DNA from: Agrococcus sp. | Lineage (GTDB): Bacteria > Actinomycetota > Actinomycetes > Actinomycetales > Microbacteriaceae | Reading direction: 5' to 3' | NCBI GenBank assembly: GCA_031178105.1 | Contig: JAPSJX010000010.1 | Coordinates: 1 to 39,690, forward strand | Length of the DNA stretch: 39,690 nt | Shown: in pieces, positions 7,324-16,404 of the stretch | Layout: every line of letters begins with the position of its first letter | Position numbering within the stretch: the stretch's first letter is position 1 | Position numbers and translations under genes: made by a program | The notes under the pieces: model-generated | What the model was told of the DNA's origin: nothing | What the model saw: only the letters and a program-made list of their open reading frames with translations | The model's database searches: none

Positions 7324-8811
7324 GTGACCTCGCACGTGCCCACCGCACCGCCGAGTGCGCCCGCCACGCTCGGCAAGCATGCCACCGAGACGGCGCCGGT
7401 CTTCGCATCGCTCTCGGTGCTCGACCTGTTCAGGATCGGCATCGGTCCGTCGTCGTCGCACACGGTCGGCCCCATGCGTGCCGCGCTCGACTTCATCGGG
7501 CAGGCGGACGCGTCCGGCCGCTTCGACGAGATCGCGCGGCTGCGCGTCGACCTGTTCGGCTCGCTGGGCGCCACCGGGGCGGGGCACGGCACGGACACCG
7601 CCGTCATGCTCGGCCTGTCGGGCCTCGCCCCTGACACCGTCGAGACGCCGCAGATCGCAGAGACGCTCGAGCGCATCCGCGCGACCACCGAGCTGCGGCT
7701 CGGCGGCCGCCGAGCCGTCCCGTTCGACGAGGCGAAGGTCTTCGTCTTCCGTCCGCTCACCGTGCGGCCCGAGCATCCGAACGCCCTCAGGATCACGGCG
7801 TACGACGCCGACGACGAGACGGTCGCGACAGCCGGCTACTACTCGATCGGCGGCGGCTTCGTCATGCGCCACGACGAGGGCGACGTGCTCTCCCCCGTAC
7901 CGCGGCCCGCGACGCAGGCCCACCCGATGCCGCACCCCTTCTCGCACGGCGACGATCTCGTCGCCCGATGCCGCGAGACCGGCATGTCGGTCGCGGAGCT
8001 CATGCTCGAGAACGAGACCGCCTGGCGGCCGCGGGAGCAGACGATCGCGCAGCTCGAGCGGATCTGGGCGGTGATGCAGGAGTGCGTCGCGCACGGCATC
8101 GCGACCGACGGCATCCTGCCCGGCGGCCTCGACGTGAAGCGCCGGTCGAAGCACTGGCAGGAGAAGCTGCTCGCCCGCGACGCCGCACCCAAGACGGGCA
8201 GGCCCGACCCGCTCGAGGGCATGGAGTGGGTCAACCTCTACGCGCTCGCCGTGAACGAGGAGAACGCGGCCGGTGCGCGGGTCGTCACCGCCCCCACGAA
8301 CGGTGCCGCCGGCATCATCCCCGCCGTCATGCACTACGCCGACCGCTTCGCGAACCGCGTCGACGACGAGCTGCCGTGGCCCGTGCGCTTCCTGCTCGTG
8401 GCCGGCGCGATCGGCATCATCATCAAGTCGAACGCGTCGATCTCCGGCGCGGAGGTCGGCTGCCAGGGCGAGGTCGGCTCGGCGTGCGCGATGGCCGCAG
8501 CGGGCTTCGCCGCCGTGCTCGGCGCGACGCCCGAGCAGATCGAGAACGCGGCCGAGATCGGCATCGAGCACAACCTGGGCCTCACGTGCGACCCGATCAA
8601 GGGGCTCGTGCAGATCCCCTGCATCGAGCGCAACGCGATGGCGAGCGTCAAGGCGATCAACGCCGCGCGGATGGCGCAGCAGGGCGACGGCACGCACTAC
8701 GTCAGCCTCGACACCGCCGTCGAGACGATGCGCCGCACGGGCGCCGACATGAGCGACAAGTACAAGGAGACGTCGCTCGGCGGGCTCGCGGTCGCCTTCA
8801 TCGAGTGCTGA
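7324..8811 (+). CDS. sdaA: L-serine dehydratase (iron-sulfur, single chain)
   Basis: 495 residues. Converts L-serine to pyruvate and ammonia using a [4Fe-4S] cluster. The N-terminal half is the beta domain (SSSHTVGPM near residue 43, then [10 protein letters not shown]). The C-terminal half is the catalytic alpha domain with [19 protein letters not shown]. Cysteines 380, 422 and 433 are spaced exactly as the three cluster ligands of the Legionella enzyme (343, 385, 396). The chain ends in Cys495, at the same offset as Legionella Cys458, which plugs the active site as fourth ligand. GTG at 7324 follows GAAGGAG by seven bases. It is only 44 bases after DUF3073, so it may share that transcript. 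A strong hairpin follows the stop. Confidence 0.96.
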   Translation: MTSHVPTAPPSAPATLGKHATETAPVFASLSVLDLFRIGIGPSSSHTVGPMRAALDFIGQADASGRFDEIARLRVDLFGSLGATGAGHGTDTAVMLGLSGLAPDTVETPQIAETLERIRATTELRLGGRRAVPFDEAKVFVFRPLTVRPEHPNALRITAYDADDETVATAGYYSIGGGFVMRHDEGDVLSPVPRPATQAHPMPHPFSHGDDLVARCRETGMSVAELMLENETAWRPREQTIAQLERIWAVMQECVAHGIATDGILPGGLDVKRRSKHWQEKLLARDAAPKTGRPDPLEGMEWVNLYALAVNEENAAGARVVTAPTNGAAGIIPAVMHYADRFANRVDDELPWPVRFLLVAGAIGIIIKSNASISGAEVGCQGEVGSACAMAAAGFAAVLGATPEQIENAAEIGIEHNLGLTCDPIKGLVQIPCIERNAMASVKAINAARMAQQGDGTHYVSLDTAVETMRRTGADMSDKYKETSLGGLAVAFIEC

Positions 8812-8827
8812 CAGCGGCATCGCCGGC

Positions 8828-8867
8828 GACGACGGAGGGCCCGCCGGTCGGCGGGCCCTTCGTCGTC
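8828..8867. terminator. bidirectional terminator between sdaA and DUF4190 gene
   Basis: A 19-pair stem with one G-T wobble (8828-8846 with 8849-8867) and a two-base loop lies between convergent genes that end at 8811 (+) and 8878 (-). The extreme stability and position fit a shared terminator. Confidence 0.85.
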
Positions 8868-8877
8868 GAGCGAGGCG

Positions 8878-9222
8878 TCAGGAACCGGTGGTCGCGTACG
8901 GCGCGACGGCGGCGAAGATGATGCCGAACAGCACGACGGGCCAGAAGATGAACGCCCAGATGAAGCCGAGGACCGAGGTGACGATGCCCCAGATGGCCAT
9001 CGTCTTGCCCGCGGGCTCCTTCGCGAGGCCGATGCCCGAGAGCACGCCGCCCGCGATCGCGTTGATCCAGATCGGGATGATGATGCTCGAGATGCCGAGG
9101 ATGAGTCCCCACATCGACAGCTTCTTCGACGTGGAGGGCGCTGCGCCGTAGGTCGAGGCGCCGCTCGACTGGTAGGGCTGGTAGCCGCCCTGGGAGGGCT
9201 GCTCGGGAGAGGTGTAGGTCAT
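8878..9222 (-). CDS. DUF4190-like small membrane protein
   Basis: 114 residues. A Gln/Tyr/Ser/Gly-rich N-terminal tail of about 32 residues is followed by two to three membrane helices (WGLILGISSIIIPIWINAI; the span around residues 78-108). The pattern LG..S........G..LSGIGLAKEPAGKTMAIWGI matches the DUF4190 family, whose role is unknown. ATG at 9222 follows GAGGA at a good distance. It lies 84 bases after a longer relative on the same strand that shares the KEPAG(K/R)T(M/I)AI segment, so the pair is a tandem duplication, probably co-transcribed. Confidence 0.82.
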   Translation of the reverse strand: MTYTSPEQPSQGGYQPYQSSGASTYGAAPSTSKKLSMWGLILGISSIIIPIWINAIAGGVLSGIGLAKEPAGKTMAIWGIVTSVLGFIWAFIFWPVVLFGIIFAAVAPYATTGS

Positions 9223-9306
9223 CGTGGTTCCTCGCGTGACGAAGGTGCAGGGGTGCGCGGGACGCGTCGGCTCCAGCGTAGAGCCGATCGCTCCACGACG
9301 GCAGGG

Positions 9307-9930
9307 TCAGGACCCGGCGGTCACGACCATCGCCATCAGCACGCCGAACAGGGGCATCAGGTAGAACAGCAGCACGAACAGCAGGCCGATCGCGGAGCCG
9401 ATGAGGCCGACGATCGCGATCGTCCTGCCGGCCGGCTCCCGCTTGAGCGCGATGAAGCCGAAGACGATGCCGAGGATCGGGACCACGACGAGCGTCCACG
9501 CGAAGACGAACGAGCAGATGCCCAGCACGAGGGCGGTGATCGAGAGGCCTCGCTGCGGCTGCGGCTCGTACGCGTACATCGGCGTGCGGTAGACCGGCGC
9601 ACCGTAGTGCGTCACGCTCGAGACCTGCGCCGCGGCGGGGTGGATGAGCGGCGCGTCGCGCCCCTCGAGCGGCGGCTGGCCGTAGCGGACCGTCGCCGGC
9701 GGCGCGTAGCCCGTGCCGCGGCGCAGCGCAGCCGCGTCGCCCGCGCCGGTCCTCGCGTTGCCCGTCTGCGGGTCGTTGTACCGCTGCGGCGCACCGTACC
9801 GCGGAGGCGCGTAGCCCCGCGCGTGCGCGCGCGGCTCGGGTTGCGGCCGGTCGGCATCCGCGGACGGCGGCGAGTGCACGCCCGTCGGCGATGCATCGCG
9901 GGGCCGGAAGCGCTCCGGGTCTGGCCGCAT
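9307..9930 (-). CDS. DUF4190-like membrane protein with long Pro/Arg/Tyr-rich tail
   Basis: 207 residues. Residues 1-125 are a disordered tail rich in Pro, Arg, Tyr and Gly. Residues 130-205 hold the membrane domain (LSITALVLGICSFVFAWTLVVVPILGIVFGFIALKREPAGRTIAIVGLIGS split across two to three helices), clearly related to the next gene. ATG at 9930 is preceded by AGGAGG. Nothing in the sequence names a function. Tails of this kind often sit in the cytoplasm and bind partners at the membrane, which is inference only. Confidence 0.82.
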   Translation of the reverse strand: MRPDPERFRPRDASPTGVHSPPSADADRPQPEPRAHARGYAPPRYGAPQRYNDPQTGNARTGAGDAAALRRGTGYAPPATVRYGQPPLEGRDAPLIHPAAAQVSSVTHYGAPVYRTPMYAYEPQPQRGLSITALVLGICSFVFAWTLVVVPILGIVFGFIALKREPAGRTIAIVGLIGSAIGLLFVLLFYLMPLFGVLMAMVVTAGS

Positions 9931-10040
9931 CTCCTACCTCCTGTGCTCTCGACGACGTGCTGTGCTCTGACTCGAACACGGCCACCGTACGCCGCGCGGG
10001 TCCGAGTCTCCTGGACGTCCGGTGGCAGACGTCCCCGCGC

Positions 10041-11138
10041 TCAGCGGAAGGTGCCTGCCAGGCGGACGGCCCCGCCGTCGACGCCCTTCGCGCCCTGCAC
10101 CCATCCCTCGCCCTGCAGCGCGTCGGCGCCCACCGGCTCGACGCGGCCGACGGTCGCGGCGGCGATCCCCGCGCGCTCGCTGGCGGCGGCGACCGCTGCC
10201 GCGTCGGCCTCGTCGACGACCACGAGCATGCCGAGCCCCAGGTTCCAGGTGCCCTCCGCCTGCGTGAGCGGGAACCCGCCCAGCTGCGCGAGGGCGCCGA
10301 AGACCGTGGGCACCTGCCATGCGCCGCGGTCGATCTCGACCGACATGCCCTGCGGCAGCACGCGGGCGAGGTTCGCCGCGATGCCGCCGCCCGTCACGTG
10401 CGAGATCGAGCGGATGCCGAGCCCCGCGTCGAGCATCGCGAGCAGCGGCAGCGTGTAGAGCCGCGTGGGCTCGAGCAGCACCTCCGCGGCCACGCCGCCC
10501 AGGTCGTCGACCCGGTCGGTGAGCGCGATGCCGCGCTCGGCGAGGATGTGCCGCACGAGGGAGAAGCCGTTGGAGTGCAGGCCCGAGGAGGCCATGGCCA
10601 CCACGACGTCGCCGGTCTGGACGCGCTCCGCGCCGAGCACCGCATCCGCCTCGACGATGCCGACCGCTGCACCGGCGACGTCGTAGTCGTCCGGCTCCAT
10701 GACGCCCGGGTGCTCGGCCGTCTCGCCGCCGACGAGCGCCGTGCCGGTCGCCTCGCAGCCGAGCGCGATGCCGCGCACGATGTCGGCGATGCGCTCGGGG
10801 ACGACGCGGCCGCACGCGATGTAGTCGGTCATGAACAGGGGCTTCGCGCCCACGACGACGATGTCGTCGACGACCATCCCGACGAGGTCCTGACCGATCG
10901 TGTCGTGCTTGTCGATCGCCTGCGCCAGCGCGATCTTCGTGCCGACGCCGTCGGTCGACGTCGCGAGCAGCGGCTTGGCGTAGGAGCCGGCCGCCGAGAG
11001 GTCGAACAGGCCTGCGAACCCGCCCACGCCGCCGAGCACGCCGGGACCGTGGGTGCGCGACACCGCCGCCTTCATGAGCTCCACCGCGCGGTCGCCCGCC
11101 TCGGTGTCGACGCCGGCGGACGCATACGGATCGGTCAT
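10041..11138 (-). CDS. purM: phosphoribosylformylglycinamidine cyclo-ligase
   Basis: 365 residues. AIR synthase: closes FGAM to 5-aminoimidazole ribonucleotide using ATP, the fifth step of purine synthesis. Signatures: YASAGVDTEAGDRAVE at the start, ATSTDGVGTKIALA, DLVGMVVDDIVVVGAKPLFMTDY, LVGGETAEHPG, SSGLHSNGFSLVR and HVTGGGIAANLARVLP. ATG at 11138 lies six bases after a TAACCT hexamer, so the message is probably leaderless. Unlike the common purF-purM operon, this gene is alone on the minus strand and 5.3 kb from purF. Its upstream promoter region abuts a palindromic repeat shared with the region after purL. Confidence 0.97.
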   Translation of the reverse strand: MTDPYASAGVDTEAGDRAVELMKAAVSRTHGPGVLGGVGGFAGLFDLSAAGSYAKPLLATSTDGVGTKIALAQAIDKHDTIGQDLVGMVVDDIVVVGAKPLFMTDYIACGRVVPERIADIVRGIALGCEATGTALVGGETAEHPGVMEPDDYDVAGAAVGIVEADAVLGAERVQTGDVVVAMASSGLHSNGFSLVRHILAERGIALTDRVDDLGGVAAEVLLEPTRLYTLPLLAMLDAGLGIRSISHVTGGGIAANLARVLPQGMSVEIDRGAWQVPTVFGALAQLGGFPLTQAEGTWNLGLGMLVVVDEADAAAVAAASERAGIAAATVGRVEPVGADALQGEGWVQGAKGVDGGAVRLAGTFR

Positions 11139-11144
11139 GCTCCC

Positions 11145-11150
11145 AGGTTA
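11145..11150 (-). promoter_or_regulatory. -10 hexamer of leaderless purM transcript
   Basis: TAACCT (minus strand) followed by six bases and the ATG at 11138. The -35 region falls inside the left arm of the palindromic repeat at 11158-11222. Confidence 0.6.
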
Positions 11151-11157
11151 CTTGCAC

Positions 11158-11222
11158 TCTCGACGGAGCGATCGGCAGCGGGAGGCCATAGCGCCCTCCT
11201 GCGACCAGCCGCTCCGTTGAGA
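11158..11222. repeat. palindromic intergenic repeat, family A copy 1
   Basis: 13-base arms (11158-11170 and 11210-11222) form an inverted repeat with a single G-T wobble, around a 39-base centre with its own smaller G/C pairing. Arms and centre match the element at 29715-29778. It sits between divergent purM and tdh. Confidence 0.85.
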
Positions 11223-11278
11223 ACGCAGGCCGGGTGGTTGGATGGGGGCGGCACACCACCACCGTCGACGGAGACGCC

Positions 11279-12367
11279 ATGCATGCACTCGTGACCCGAG
11301 GCAGGCCGGGACTCGAGCTGATCGAGCTCCCCGAGCCCGAGACCCCCGCAGGCCACGTGAAGGTGCGCGTGCTGCGCGCCGGCATCTGCGGCACCGACCT
11401 GCACATCGACGGGTGGGACGCGTGGGCCCAGTCGGCCGTCAGCCCCGGTCTCACCGTCGGGCACGAGTTCTGCGGCGAGATCGTCGAGGTCGGCGACGGG
11501 GTCACCGACTACGCCGTCGGCCAGCTCATGTCGGGCGAGGGCCATGTCGTGTGCGGCCACTGCCGCAACTGCCGCGCCGGACGTCGCCACCTGTGCATCC
11601 GCACGTCGAACCTCGGCGTGCAGCGCGACGGCTGCTTCGCCGAGTACGTCGTGCTGCCCGCGTCGAACGTCTGGGTGCACCCGGGCGTGACCGCCGACAC
11701 GGCGACCCCCGACCAGCTGGACGTCTTCGGCATCTACGACCCGTTCGGCAACGCCGTGCACACGGCGCTGAAGTTCCCCGTCGTCGGCGAGGACGTGCTC
11801 GTCACCGGCGCGGGCCCGATCGGGCTGATGGCGGCGATGGTCGCCCGGCACGCGGGCGCCCGCCACATCGTCATCACCGACATCGCCGAGCCGCGGCTCG
11901 AGCTCGCGCGGTCGCTCGGCTTCCGCGCGCTCGACCCGACGCCGGCGGCTGACGGCTCCTCGCCGCTCGCGACCGTGCAGCGGGAGCTCGGCATGCAGGA
12001 GGGCTTCGACGTGGCGCTCGAGATGTCGGGTGCTCCCAGCGCGCTCGTCGGCATGATCGAGAACCTCAACTTCGGCGGCCGCATCGCGATGCTCGGCCTG
12101 CCGTCCCGGCCGATCGAGGTCGACTTCGGCAAGGTCGTCTCGCACATGCTGACCATCCAGGGCATCTACGGACGCGAGATGTTCGAGACCTGGTACGAGA
12201 TGTCGGCGATGGCGCAGACCGGCCTCGACGTCGCCCCCATCATCACCGACCGCTTCGCCTTCGCCGACTGGCGGGCCGCGTTCGACCGCGCGCGCTCGGG
12301 TGCGGCCGGCAAGGTCATCCTCGACTTCAGCAGCACCGACACCAGCACCGATCTCCAGGGAGCCTGA
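11279..12367 (+). CDS. tdh: L-threonine 3-dehydrogenase
   Basis: 362 residues. Oxidises L-threonine to 2-amino-3-ketobutyrate with NAD+. A medium-chain zinc dehydrogenase: catalytic zinc site GICGTDLHI (Cys37, His42) with GHEFCGE, structural zinc Cys cluster [15 protein letters not shown], and a Rossmann motif GAGPIG near residue 183. The segment [15 protein letters not shown] and the downstream kbl gene separate it from other alcohol dehydrogenases. ATG at 11279 follows GGAG at a good distance. The kbl start codon is three bases past its stop. Its product is unstable and must be handed to Kbl. Confidence 0.95.
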   Translation: MHALVTRGRPGLELIELPEPETPAGHVKVRVLRAGICGTDLHIDGWDAWAQSAVSPGLTVGHEFCGEIVEVGDGVTDYAVGQLMSGEGHVVCGHCRNCRAGRRHLCIRTSNLGVQRDGCFAEYVVLPASNVWVHPGVTADTATPDQLDVFGIYDPFGNAVHTALKFPVVGEDVLVTGAGPIGLMAAMVARHAGARHIVITDIAEPRLELARSLGFRALDPTPAADGSSPLATVQRELGMQEGFDVALEMSGAPSALVGMIENLNFGGRIAMLGLPSRPIEVDFGKVVSHMLTIQGIYGREMFETWYEMSAMAQTGLDVAPIITDRFAFADWRAAFDRARSGAAGKVILDFSSTDTSTDLQGA

Positions 12368-12370
12368 ACC

Positions 12371-13549
<1,179 letters not shown>

Positions 13550-13604
13550 CCGCGCGGTGGGGCTGCTGGATCGGCGGCACCACGGTCGGCGCACGCCTGC
13601 GCAT

Positions 13605-13633
13605 CCTCAAGGACGACTGCGAATCGTCCGAGG
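13605..13633 (+). terminator. possible terminator hairpin after kbl
   Basis: A ten-pair stem with an AA bulge (13605-13616 with 13624-13633) and a seven-base loop lies 56 bases after kbl. No T-run. It may end the tdh-kbl transcript. Confidence 0.35.
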
Positions 13634-13660
13634 GCCGTAGACGCGGGTTCCGCGCGCGCC

Positions 13661-13666
13661 TACGTT
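13661..13666 (+). promoter_or_regulatory. possible -10 hexamer of propeller-protein operon
   Basis: TACGTT lies 47 bases before the GTG at 13713, between the kbl terminator candidate and a strong ribosome site. Confidence 0.3.
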
Positions 13667-13712
13667 CGACAGCAGTTCGCACCGCTGCACCGAACGCGGA
13701 GGAGGCTGCCTC

Positions 13713-15386
13713 GTGTCGAAGGCCGGAGCCCCCGGCCGGCGCCTGCGCGTCGGTGCGGGCGTCGCGGCGGCGGTCTTCGCCCTGGTCGCCGTCGGCTCCG
13801 TCGCGGCGCCGCTGCTGCAGCAGTCCCGCACCGAGTCCTCGACGACCGCGCTGCGCGACGGCACGATGACGGGACCGGGGCTCGGCGCGGTCATGGATCC
13901 CTCGCCCGAGGACGGCGCCCAGCTCGCCGACCCCGGGCCGGTCGCGGCCGCTCCCGGGATCGTTGCGCGATCCCACGGCGCCACGGTGCTGCTCACGACC
14001 TTCGCCGGCGCGACGCGCGCCGACGAGCGCGTCACCCTCGACGACGACGTGCTGGGGCTCGCCCTCTCGCCGGCGGGAGACATGCTGGCGGCCGTCGATG
14101 CCGCCGGCTCGCTGTCGCTCTTCAGCATCGACGCGACGGCGGCTCCGGTCGGCGCGGCAGCCCAGATCGACATCGGCAGCGCGGTCCAGCTCGAGGTCGC
14201 CATGAGCAGCGACGCGTCGTCGGTGGCGGTGTCGGCGGCGGGGGACGATCTCGTGTGGCTGTACGACCGCGCCAGCGGCGACGTGCGCGGCGTGCGCGTG
14301 GGCATGCCGATCGTCCGCTTCGCGCCCGGACCCGCATCCACCGTGCACGCGCTGACCGACACCGCGATCGTTGTGCTCGACACCGCCGACGCGGGCGTCG
14401 TGCGCGCCGTCGCCACGCCGACGGAGGGCCGCTCGGGCATCGCGCTCGTCGACGGCGGCGCGTCGGTCGCCGTCTGGGACGAGGAGCGCCTGCTGCTGCT
14501 CGACGCGCAGACGCTGGACGCCGCCGCGCGCTACGAGCCTGCCGACCCTGTCTTCGCCGTGGCGGACGGGCCGGCCGAGGGGACGATCATGGTCGCCATC
14601 GGGGGGTCCGCGCCGCGCATCGCCCTGGTCGATCTCGAATCGGGGGCGACGCTGTCGGAGATCGGCAGCGACGCCGCGCCGTTCGCGGCGATCGGCGCCG
14701 CGGGCGCGCCGGCGTCGCTGTTCCTGGCGACGCCGCGCGGCATCGCGGTGGGCAGCTGGGATGCCTCGCGCGTGCCGTGGCAGGCGTGGTGGACGAGCGC
14801 GGCGGCCTTCGCGGTGCTGGCGGTCGCGTGTGCGATCGTCGCGCTGCGGGCCGGGCGGTCCGGCGCGCGCGGCCAGCCCGCGCTGGCCGGAGCGAGCGCC
14901 GGCCCCGCGCTGCCCGCCGCGGATCTCGGCGATCCGCTCGCGGTCGGGGCGCCGCCATCGCAGTCCGACCCGCGCGACGTCGACGCGTCGCACGAGCTCG
15001 CCGAGCGCGGCAGCATGCACGACCGGATGCGCGCGCTGAGCTTCGCACTCGTCGCACCCGCGACCGCGGAGCGTGTGCTCGCCGTCGTGGCGGCCGAGGC
15101 CGGCAGCGCGAGCACAGGCTCGACGATCGTCACGGTGGACGCCGTCTCGGACGGCCGCATCGTCAACGGCAGCGTCCTCGCCCCGGGCGTGCGCCTGGCG
15201 ACGTTCGTGGTCTCGCTCGCGCCCGCCCCCGAGGGCACGCTGACGCGCTTCCGTGTCGACTGGTACCGCCCCGCTCCGACGGGCGCCCCATCCGAGCCCG
15301 GCGATCACGACGAGACCGCCGGCTACCGCGCCCTGCGCGACTTCGCCTTCAGGCTCGCGGACTCGCTGGAGCGCGTGCAGCCATGA
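13713..15386 (+). CDS. two-pass membrane protein with extracytoplasmic beta-propeller-like domain
   Basis: 557 residues; no family recognised with certainty. A membrane helix at about 13-34 is followed by residues 75-355 in repeating units of roughly 40 residues (LGLALSPAGDMLAAVDAAGSL; VAVSAAGDDLVWLYD), typical of WD40/YVTN-like propellers. A second helix at about 363-381 (AWWTSAAAFAVLAVACAIVAL) is followed by a Pro/Ala linker and a C-terminal domain of about 110 residues (450-557). The predicted layout places the propeller outside and the C-terminal domain in the cytoplasm. GTG at 13713 follows GGAGGAGG by eight bases. The stop overlaps the start of a lipoprotein gene as ATGA, so the two are made together and may form an envelope complex. 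Confidence 0.8.
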   Translation: MSKAGAPGRRLRVGAGVAAAVFALVAVGSVAAPLLQQSRTESSTTALRDGTMTGPGLGAVMDPSPEDGAQLADPGPVAAAPGIVARSHGATVLLTTFAGATRADERVTLDDDVLGLALSPAGDMLAAVDAAGSLSLFSIDATAAPVGAAAQIDIGSAVQLEVAMSSDASSVAVSAAGDDLVWLYDRASGDVRGVRVGMPIVRFAPGPASTVHALTDTAIVVLDTADAGVVRAVATPTEGRSGIALVDGGASVAVWDEERLLLLDAQTLDAAARYEPADPVFAVADGPAEGTIMVAIGGSAPRIALVDLESGATLSEIGSDAAPFAAIGAAGAPASLFLATPRGIAVGSWDASRVPWQAWWTSAAAFAVLAVACAIVALRAGRSGARGQPALAGASAGPALPAADLGDPLAVGAPPSQSDPRDVDASHELAERGSMHDRMRALSFALVAPATAERVLAVVAAEAGSASTGSTIVTVDAVSDGRIVNGSVLAPGVRLATFVVSLAPAPEGTLTRFRVDWYRPAPTGAPSEPGDHDETAGYRALRDFAFRLADSLERVQP

Positions 15387-16267
15387 CGATCCGAGGCGGT
15401 GCGGCCGCGCTGGCGCTCACCCTGACCGCTGTCGCCCTCGTGGCGTGCAGCACCGCACCGGCCGTGCGGCTCGAGCCGGTGTCGCAGCCAGCCGTCGAGA
15501 TCCCCCTGCCGGACGCGACGGCAGAGCCGCCCGACGCGACAGCGCCCGACGGGGCTCCGGCACCCGATGCCACGCCGACGCCCGCGCCCGCGTTCTCCGC
15601 CGAGGAGCTCGAGCGGATCGACGAGGTGAGCGCGGCCGGCTACTGGGACGTCCACGACGGCACGACCTGGCAGTACCGCATCACGACCTCCACCGGCTTC
15701 GAGGTGGATGCCACCCGCACGTCCCGCGTCGTGGCCGTGCGCGAGGATGCCGTCGACGTCAGCATCACCCAGGAGTACCGCTTCGCCGACGGCAGCTTCG
15801 ACCCGGTGACCATCGTCTCCGACGGTGGGGCGGATGCCGACGGCGGCTACCGGGAGAGCCTGCAGCTCACCTTCAACCAGGCGTGGCGGCAGGCGCCCGA
15901 CCCGGTCTTCGACGCCGACCTCACGCTCCCGACCGCCTCGCAGCTCCAGGACGTGACGCCGCAGAGCGAGCCCATCGCGATCGGACCGCTCGGCACCGGA
16001 CCGTACGCGGAGTTCGAGCGCTCCACCCGTTCGATCCGCAGCGTGGGCGCCGGCGCGATGGACGTGCTCGGCACGATGCGCGACGTGGTGTGCTTCGCCG
16101 AGCTGCGGGGCGGCGAGATCGAGGGGCCGGACGGCTCGCTCACCCCCTTCGAGCGGCGAGCCGACCTCTGCTTCATGCAGGGGCTAGGCCTCGTCAGCAG
16201 CCGCGTGGACGCGGGCGACGTCTGGGAGGAGTGGGCGCTCGTGGCGACGACCGCGGCGCCCTCGTGA
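15383..16267 (+). CDS. predicted lipoprotein, function unknown
   Basis: 294 residues. A type II signal peptide of about 22 residues ends in the lipobox LVAC, so the mature protein should carry lipid on that Cys and face outward. A Pro/Asp/Ala-rich spacer reaches about residue 70. It is followed by a domain of about 220 residues rich in beta-strand patterns (TWQYRITTSTGFEVDATRTS; VDVSITQEYRFADGS) with two further Cys near the end (VCFAEL, DLCFMQG) that could pair. I do not recognise the family. Its ATG overlaps the propeller-protein stop by four bases, suggesting a shared role at the cell surface. Confidence 0.82.
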   Translation: MTIRGGAAALALTLTAVALVACSTAPAVRLEPVSQPAVEIPLPDATAEPPDATAPDGAPAPDATPTPAPAFSAEELERIDEVSAAGYWDVHDGTTWQYRITTSTGFEVDATRTSRVVAVREDAVDVSITQEYRFADGSFDPVTIVSDGGADADGGYRESLQLTFNQAWRQAPDPVFDADLTLPTASQLQDVTPQSEPIAIGPLGTGPYAEFERSTRSIRSVGAGAMDVLGTMRDVVCFAELRGGEIEGPDGSLTPFERRADLCFMQGLGLVSSRVDAGDVWEEWALVATTAAPS

Positions 16268-16328
16268 GGAGCGGCACGCGCCCTCGGCGCCCGTGACGCC
16301 CGGGGCGCTGCCCGGGGCGCAGCCCGCT

Positions 16329-16342
16329 CGCGCTCGAGCGCG
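16329..16342. promoter_or_regulatory. 14-bp palindrome upstream of purF promoter
   Basis: A perfect palindrome, CGCGCTCGAGCGCG, lies 22 bases before the purF -10 hexamer. Position fits an operator, but the sequence is so G/C-rich that chance is possible. Confidence 0.3.
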
Positions 16343-16364
16343 CGGCGCGGCACGCGTGCCTCGG

Positions 16365-16370
16365 TAGACT
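16365..16370 (+). promoter_or_regulatory. -10 hexamer of purF
   Basis: TAGACT, identical to the hexamer before purS. The start codon is 34 bases downstream with its own ribosome site, so purF has a short leader. Confidence 0.55.
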
Positions 16371-16404
16371 GGATCCCTCCCCCCGCGACAGAAGGAGCTC
16401 GCCT

